Assembly (NCBI GenBank): GCA_965208945.1
Contig: OZ242366.1
Location: forward strand, 4,030,001 to 4,094,000
DNA length: 64,000 nucleotides
Reading direction: 5' to 3'
From: JAPPLB01 sp965208945
Lineage (GTDB): Bacteria; Acidobacteriota; Terriglobia; Bryobacterales; UBA6623
The notes beneath the pieces are model-generated. The model searched no databases and was not told the DNA's origin. It was given only the letters and a program-made list of their open reading frames with translations. Numbering within the stretch: position 1 is the first letter of the stretch; each line of letters opens with the position of its first letter. Positions 59,052-64,000 of this stretch are shown here, piece by piece. Position numbers and translations under genes: made by a program.

Positions 59052-59123
59052 GAAGTTGTCCTGCCGTAAGAATGTCTGCCTGATACGTCTAGTACTTTCA
59101 GGCACAGTGGCACCTGGAGCGCT

Positions 59124-59672
59124 GTGCAGTTGAATGGTGAGCATGATTCGGCCCTTCACGAGACGGAGGCAGTCTTTGCCGCGTATCGAGAGAGCCTGAT
59201 CCGTTACCTTCGGTACCAGATGGAAGACAACTCCGAAGCTGAAGACATTGCTCAAGAGGCGTTCGTTCGCTATTACGAGTCGAGAGTTCGAAAAGAGGAG
59301 ATTCTCCAGCCACGCGCTTGGTTGTTTCGAGTAGCCCACAACCTGATGATCGACCGTGGGCGGAAGAAGAAGCCGGAGTTATTGGACGATGAGGCTTGGC
59401 TGAACATGGAGCGGCGATTAGCTTCTCCTTCAGCTCCCGCAGACGCAAAAGTTTACGTATCGCAGTTACCGTGGCACCGACTCAGTCAAATGGAGTTAGA
59501 GTGCATGAGGCTGCGGACGGAAGGTTTGAAGCTTCGAGAGATCGGAGAGGTGTTGGGTCTGGCTATCTCAAGTGTCGTCAGTTACCTGGCCAGAGCCACG
59601 AAGAAGTTAGGAGCGACAGAAGTCGGTGAGAATAAGGCATCTCAGCACGGAAGAACTCCTGCTCCGGTGTGA
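59124..59672 (+). CDS. ECF-type sigma-70-family sigma factor
   Basis: A 182-residue RNA polymerase sigma factor. Region 2 shows YRESLIRYLRYQMEDNSEAEDIAQEAFVRYYE and WLFRVAHNLMIDRGR (landmarks AEDIAQEAFVRYY, RVAHNLMID). Region 4 shows LSQMELECMRLRTEGLKLREIGEVLGLAISSVVSYLARATKKL (landmarks LREIGEVLGLAISSV). The start GTG 59124 has GGAG 4 bases upstream. Its 3' end overlaps the start of the next, zinc-finger protein gene by 47 bp, the arrangement expected for sigma/anti-sigma pairs. Target genes probably include the downstream receptor (inference). Confidence 0.92.
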   Translation: MQLNGEHDSALHETEAVFAAYRESLIRYLRYQMEDNSEAEDIAQEAFVRYYESRVRKEEILQPRAWLFRVAHNLMIDRGRKKKPELLDDEAWLNMERRLASPSAPADAKVYVSQLPWHRLSQMELECMRLRTEGLKLREIGEVLGLAISSVVSYLARATKKLGATEVGENKASQHGRTPAPV

Positions 59673-61149
59673 AGGCGAGCTAGGGTTCGAACGCGCGGCG
59701 CACCTGGATGAGTGCGAGGTGTGCCGGACTGCTCTCGTCGAACTGGTCGAGTTGCTTGACGGCGCCGAGCAGGAGTTGCGCGGGACCGTCCCAGCGGATA
59801 CCGCCGCGGAGCGTGCGGCTGCCTGGGATGCCATCGAGCAGCGGATCGCCAAGCCTGCGACGGTACTTGCCTTCCCGGCGCGCTGGGCGGCGGCTTATGC
59901 GGCAGCGGCCGTGTTGGGCTTTGCCGTTTTCAGCGGAATTACGGAAATGGATCTCTTCGGGCCGAGCCCGGTGGCCGATCCGGTTACGATCGCCGAGGCG
60001 ACGCTTCCTGAATCGCCGGCTTTAGAGCCTGCCGCGCCGGAGCCCGTTCAGCAAGAGCGGGTATCGATAGAGTCTCCTGCCGCGGCCGAATCGAGACAAA
60101 CGGAAACCGTTGCCGCCGTTGCCTCTGCGTCAGATCCTGTCATCGCTGAAAAAAAGACCTTCGAGCGTTTCGTGGGAGAGCCATTCGCGCCGGAGGCTGT
60201 CCCGGCTGGCACAGTGTCGTTCCCGGAACCTCCCGAGGTTGCTGCTGCCCGATCGACGATGGCCTCGTTGCTGTTGCCGACGACCGCTCGATTGATCGAG
60301 CCAATTGTCGAACCCGGGGTGATCGAGCAGCCCCCGTTGACTTTGGCCGCCGCCAAGGAAGTCATCGAAGGTCACTGGATTCTCCACCGCGCCAAAGTTT
60401 GGCGTGAGGACATCGCGCCCATCTGGACGAATAACGGGCTGGCGTTCGTAGGCACTGTGGACAACGAACAAGTCCGCGACGAAGTCGCCGTTGCGGTTCG
60501 CTCGGCGCAGAAGGGCCGCGAAGTCCCGCTGGAGTTGCGGTTGCGGCCTGCCTCTCCGAACGAGGCCCGTCCACCTGCTTCGACTTCACTGGAGCGCGGC
60601 GTTGCCGGCGGCGTTGTCCGGACGGCTCTTCTTGCCCATTACCGTGACGCAGCTCGCCGGTCGTTTGCGTCTACCGAGCCGTCGGAACTGGAAGGCGAAC
60701 TCGACCGGTTCATGAATAGCGTTTTCGAGAATCAGTCGAATCTGCTTGCTCATCTCTATCAGTTGAACGCGCTGGTCAGTGCTGTGCCGGAGGACTTGGT
60801 TCCGGATGTGGCCTCCTCTTCCAGCCGTTTCGTCGAATTGGCGGTAACCCATACCAACGCCGCTCGGCAGCATCAGGCTCGGATCTACGATCTGTTGTCC
60901 GAGTCACTGCCCCGCAAGTATTGGAGCTACAAAACCAAGGATGGCGACGTTTCATTCAAGGGTCTTCATGGTGAGGCAAAAGCGTTGTTGCAAGACGCTC
61001 TGGAACTCGACGCTACTCTCACCACCTTGCTGAGCACTCCTCAGCATCTGCTGGATGCCGGTGACGCGAACGTTTCCTGCGGAGAAGCGCTGAACCGCAT
61101 CCGAACTCGTCTGAGTCGCATCAAAACCGATACCGCTAAACTACGGTAG
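59626..61149 (+). CDS. Large zinc-finger anti-sigma-like membrane protein
   Basis: A 507-residue protein. The N-terminus contains an anti-sigma-type zinc site, H26-x3-C30-x2-C33 (AHLDECEVCR). A single membrane helix follows at about 85-103 (WAAAYAAAAVLGFAVFSG). The remaining 400 residues are extracytoplasmic: a Pro/Ala/Glu-rich linker (110-230), then a helical/beta domain with VIEGHWILHRAKVWREDI and LAFVGTVDNEQVRDEVAVAV, and a helical C-terminus. This sensor part is far larger than in usual ECF anti-sigma factors, and its family is not recognised. The start GTG 59626 lies within the sigma gene; the sigma gene is followed by the receptor gene after 6 bases. Confidence 0.78.
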   Translation: MRIRHLSTEELLLRCEGELGFERAAHLDECEVCRTALVELVELLDGAEQELRGTVPADTAAERAAAWDAIEQRIAKPATVLAFPARWAAAYAAAAVLGFAVFSGITEMDLFGPSPVADPVTIAEATLPESPALEPAAPEPVQQERVSIESPAAAESRQTETVAAVASASDPVIAEKKTFERFVGEPFAPEAVPAGTVSFPEPPEVAAARSTMASLLLPTTARLIEPIVEPGVIEQPPLTLAAAKEVIEGHWILHRAKVWREDIAPIWTNNGLAFVGTVDNEQVRDEVAVAVRSAQKGREVPLELRLRPASPNEARPPASTSLERGVAGGVVRTALLAHYRDAARRSFASTEPSELEGELDRFMNSVFENQSNLLAHLYQLNALVSAVPEDLVPDVASSSSRFVELAVTHTNAARQHQARIYDLLSESLPRKYWSYKTKDGDVSFKGLHGEAKALLQDALELDATLTTLLSTPQHLLDAGDANVSCGEALNRIRTRLSRIKTDTAKLR

Positions 61150-61155
61150 GCGGCT

Positions 61156-64000
61156 ATGTCCTACCGGGTCGGTATTGTCGCGGGTGTGGTGGCGTGCCTG
61201 CTCGGGACGGTTGCCCATGCAGTTGACCCCTGTGTGATTCGCGGTAACGTAATCACGTCGGGCTCGGAGCCTCTTCCGGGCACGCAGGTTGAACTGATCG
61301 ATTTTTCCACTGGAAAGGTGATCGTCACCCATACGGACTCGCAAGGACGCTTTGCATTCGAGGGTTTGGCGACCGGCCGCTACTCCGTTTCGTTTTCGCT
61401 CGACCAATACGCGACCCAAAGGATCGGGCCCTACGAGTTGCTGCCCGGCATCCCGCTCGAGCTCTTGGTGCAACTGCAGAGTCTGGGCCCGCCTTTGACG
61501 CGGGCGAAGGCCGGCCTGGAAGGCATCGCACTCGAGTACGGACTCGTTCGCGAGCAGATCGAGGGTTTGCCGGTTCTGGTCGGCAGCGAAGGCCGTACTT
61601 CGGTCGACAAGCTGTTGTTGATGGTTCCGGGCATGAGTCCGACGACTTCGCTTGAGATCGATCCTTTCTCGGGACGCGGCGCAGCGGTCTCAGCCAACGG
61701 TTCACGACGTTCGGCGATCAACTACCAGTTCGATGGCGCGCTGAACAATTCGCAGAATCGCATCACTGGCGCGCAAGCCGCGACCTTCGGTCCCATACCG
61801 GAAGCCGTCGAGTCTTTTCGTGTCGTGACGCACACCTATTCGGCGGCTGACGGTCGTAACGCAGGCGCGATCGTGGCCCCGCTGTCGCGGCGCGGCGATA
61901 ACAATTGGCACGGATCGCTACGAAGCTTCTGGCGCCCCGGCATGAACGATGCCCTGGAGTCGTTCGACGGCTCGACGGATTCCATCAATGGATGGACCGG
62001 AGGTGGACAGATCGGTGGGCCGCTATGGCGCAAGCGTGGACTCTTCTTTCTGTTGGACGCCGAAGGCTGGGGCACGCAGCGTGAGCATCTTGAAATCTCG
62101 AACGTCTTGAGCGAAGCAGAGCGCTCGGGAGACTTTTCGGCCGTTCCCGCCTTTGACCGACCCATCGATCCTGATACGCTCCAGCCCTATCCCAATGCGC
62201 AGTTGCCCACGACCGCCTTCGATCCGTTAATGGCCAAATATCTCGACACCTTTGTGCCGAGGGCCAACGTCGATACAAACCTGCATCGGCAACAGAGCAC
62301 GCTTGACAGCAGCGGCGAGATGCTGCTTGGCCGGTTGGATTACCGGCGTCGACAGTGGTTGATGAGCTGGAGTCACCACACCTTCCGGAATACTGTGCGG
62401 GACCCGCTGTCGGAGGTGCTGCTCGCCGTGCCCGGGGTAGCCGAACAGCGGCGCCAGCTTTCCAACAACTCTCAAATCTCCATCACATATTCGCCGACGG
62501 CCAACTTCACACACTCGACCGGCATAGCCGGACAGCGTCTGGCGATTGGCCGCTGGCAAGGACTCCTGGACTTTCGTGATGTGTCGGCCGAGAGTGTCGG
62601 ATTCAATTTCCGAAGCTTCGGTACTGACCCCGGAACGATCCCCGACGTTACGCTTCTGACCAACGCAGGCGCGGAGAAACTGCGCATTACACCGTTCTTG
62701 TTCAGTGAGGGTTCAGCGCAGACGACGCTTCAGCTTCGCGAAGACGTCAACTATCGCCGCGAGCGCGTGGGCTTGCGCGCGGGCGTGTCCTATCAGCGCG
62801 GCATCTGGCCGTTTTCCAACACAGAGAACCATGCCGGCAGCTTCACGTTTGGAACCCCTGCTACCGGTGGGACTCGCAACAGCGTGGCGAACCTGCTCAG
62901 CGGCGTCCCAAGTGGCTACCGTTTGCAGACGCCGCGAAGCTTGAATCTTCACTGGACCGAGTGGGCCTACTACGGAGAGGCCGTGTTGCGGCCGTTTCGT
63001 GGTGCGCAAATCACTCTCGGCTTGCGGTACGAGTCGCAGCCGCCGGCGGTCGACCGGCTGGATCGCGTGGCGGCTTTTCGCGAGGAAGTGGAATCGCAGC
63101 GTTTTCCCGACACCTTGTCGAACCTCATCTTCCCCGGCGACCCCGATGGCGACCTCGGGCCGTTGCCGCGTTCGACGGTCGAGACGGATGGCAAGCACTT
63201 CGTTCCGCGCGTTGGCCTCAGCTATTCTCCGGTATCGGACAACCGGTTCTCGCGTTGGATCTTCGGCGAGTCCGGACGCTCGGTTTTCCGTGCTTCCTAC
63301 GGCGTCTTCTACGATTTCGGGACGTTCGCCGGATCAAGCGCCGCGGCGCTGTTTCAGGCCACCTATCCGCCGTTCAGCACCGATAACCGTTTCGACTTCA
63401 CGCCGTTCTCCGGCACCCAAGGGAGTTTCGAAGCGCCGCTGTCGAAGATTCCGGTGCTCGATCCGAATGCGATTCGCAGTCAGTATGTGACGTATCCCAT
63501 CCGGGTGTTTGATCGCAATTTCGACAACGCCTTCGCCCGGCATTGGACCATCGGTTGGCAGCGCCTGCTGCCCGGGCGCGTGCTGGTTAGTGGGGTTTAC
63601 CTGGGTACACGGAGCGAACAATTGCAGCGGCAGCGTGAGTTGAACGTCTTCAGGCGCAATCCTCTCCTGCCGTTCAGCTTCATCAGCGGCATGCGCCGGT
63701 ACTCGCTGTACACGGATATCCGGCAATTCGAGAGCACAGGCACGAGTCTTTACCACGCGGCTCAAATTCGTGCGACGCGGTACCTGAACCGGGGCTTGGC
63801 CTTCGACGTGAGCTACAACTGGTCCCGCGCGCACGACGACGGCAGCACCACGTTTGGAGATGAGTTGAATACGGAGCCCTGGGCTCTGTCGAACTTTGAT
63901 CGCCGCAACACGTTTACGGCTACTTGGTTCTATCAGCTTGGCTTGGCGCCGGGCCTGCGAAACCGCGCGGCTTGGCTTGACGGATGGATGATCAGCGGCA
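61156..64000 (+). CDS. Oar-like TonB-dependent receptor, C-terminus beyond window
   Basis: The frame from ATG 61156 is open to the window edge (948 codons). After a signal peptide (VACLLGTVAHAV) comes a carboxypeptidase-regulatory domain (IRGNVITSGSEPLPGTQVEL, TDSQGRFAFEGLATGRYSVSF). A plug-like region follows (KLLLMVPGMSPTTS, GSRRSAINYQFDGALNNSQN, GPIPEAVESFRVVTHTYSA) and then a long barrel. This is the Oar/Cna-B-type receptor architecture that is abundant in Acidobacteria. It directly follows the anti-sigma-like gene, so the sigma factor probably controls it. The transported substrate is unknown. Confidence 0.9.
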   Translation, partial: MSYRVGIVAGVVACLLGTVAHAVDPCVIRGNVITSGSEPLPGTQVELIDFSTGKVIVTHTDSQGRFAFEGLATGRYSVSFSLDQYATQRIGPYELLPGIPLELLVQLQSLGPPLTRAKAGLEGIALEYGLVREQIEGLPVLVGSEGRTSVDKLLLMVPGMSPTTSLEIDPFSGRGAAVSANGSRRSAINYQFDGALNNSQNRITGAQAATFGPIPEAVESFRVVTHTYSAADGRNAGAIVAPLSRRGDNNWHGSLRSFWRPGMNDALESFDGSTDSINGWTGGGQIGGPLWRKRGLFFLLDAEGWGTQREHLEISNVLSEAERSGDFSAVPAFDRPIDPDTLQPYPNAQLPTTAFDPLMAKYLDTFVPRANVDTNLHRQQSTLDSSGEMLLGRLDYRRRQWLMSWSHHTFRNTVRDPLSEVLLAVPGVAEQRRQLSNNSQISITYSPTANFTHSTGIAGQRLAIGRWQGLLDFRDVSAESVGFNFRSFGTDPGTIPDVTLLTNAGAEKLRITPFLFSEGSAQTTLQLREDVNYRRERVGLRAGVSYQRGIWPFSNTENHAGSFTFGTPATGGTRNSVANLLSGVPSGYRLQTPRSLNLHWTEWAYYGEAVLRPFRGAQITLGLRYESQPPAVDRLDRVAAFREEVESQRFPDTLSNLIFPGDPDGDLGPLPRSTVETDGKHFVPRVGLSYSPVSDNRFSRWIFGESGRSVFRASYGVFYDFGTFAGSSAAALFQATYPPFSTDNRFDFTPFSGTQGSFEAPLSKIPVLDPNAIRSQYVTYPIRVFDRNFDNAFARHWTIGWQRLLPGRVLVSGVYLGTRSEQLQRQRELNVFRRNPLLPFSFISGMRRYSLYTDIRQFESTGTSLYHAAQIRATRYLNRGLAFDVSYNWSRAHDDGSTTFGDELNTEPWALSNFDRRNTFTATWFYQLGLAPGLRNRAAWLDGWMISG

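Overview
The window is high-GC bacterial chromosome without rRNA, tRNA, CRISPR or prophage genes. The gene content points to an Acidobacteriota member (Bryobacter/Solibacter-like) or a close relative. The supporting genes are a Planctomycete-type cytochrome/DUF1549 protein, a PmoA/DUF6807 protein, a DUF1501 protein, a pre-peptidase-domain protein, a GWxTD protein, an Oar-like TonB receptor, FG-GAP lipoproteins and Tat-exported Gfo/Idh/MocA and glycosidase-like proteins. This assignment is inference from family content; there is no marker gene such as 16S.

Layout. 0-9.9 kb: DUF1549 and DUF6807 genes, a secreted pre-peptidase protein, an Asp/Glu-racemase-fold enzyme, then two MEP isoprenoid genes (ispH, dxs) separated only by nested repeats. 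10.2-14.6 kb: a translationally coupled RND/MMPL transporter, outer-membrane-lipoprotein-sorting-like protein and outer-membrane barrel. 14.8-20.8 kb: an MpaB/DUF2236 protein, GNAT, TPR, galU, an epimerase-like secreted protein and a VOC protein. 21.3-26.3 kb: a metal (probably zinc) island with a small His/Cys secreted protein, a ZnuD-like receptor with His/Asp/Glu-rich loops and an SO_0444-type efflux permease. 26.7-41.3 kb: oxidoreductases, rpmB, RidA, an FG-GAP lipoprotein, the aroB-ubiE/menG-BamE-like operon, a ceramidase-like lipoprotein, a D-2-hydroxyacid dehydrogenase, an SDR, a HIBADH-family enzyme and a glycosidase-like protein. 41.7-46.3 kb: a sigma-54 response regulator and a PDZ-containing histidine kinase. 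47-51.6 kb: GWxTD protein, barrel, small Ig-like protein, thpR. 52.2-56.7 kb: sialidase, formamidase, DUF1501. 56.8-58.7 kb: yceD-rpmF-plsX. 59.1 kb to the end: sigma factor, zinc-finger anti-sigma-like protein and an Oar-like receptor running off the edge.

The most unusual feature is a dense family of short non-autonomous elements, here called family A. There are about 20 loci in 64 kb. The ends are inverted repeats with core CCTGCATTTCTCACCAC, flanked by YTAR target sites (CTAG, TTAG, CTAA, TTAA), duplicated identically in 8 of 14 copies with both ends. Most copies are 185 or 209 bp and can fold into one long hairpin. Ten genes have their stop codon inside the flanking YTAR site, so the element lies directly after the stop. 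One copy supplies the only standard start codon of the sigma-54 regulator. A composite subfamily carries a heptanucleotide (GTGNYTM) array. A second family (B, about 260 bp, TIR CAGYCCGTGG) has been invaded by family A twice, and one invasion gives a clean empty-site comparison. No transposase is present in the window.

The metabolic genes are ordinary housekeeping (MEP pathway, shikimate, menaquinone/ubiquinone methylation, fatty-acid/phospholipid plsX, ribosomal L28 and L32) mixed with secreted and outer-membrane proteins for carbohydrate, amide and metal handling.
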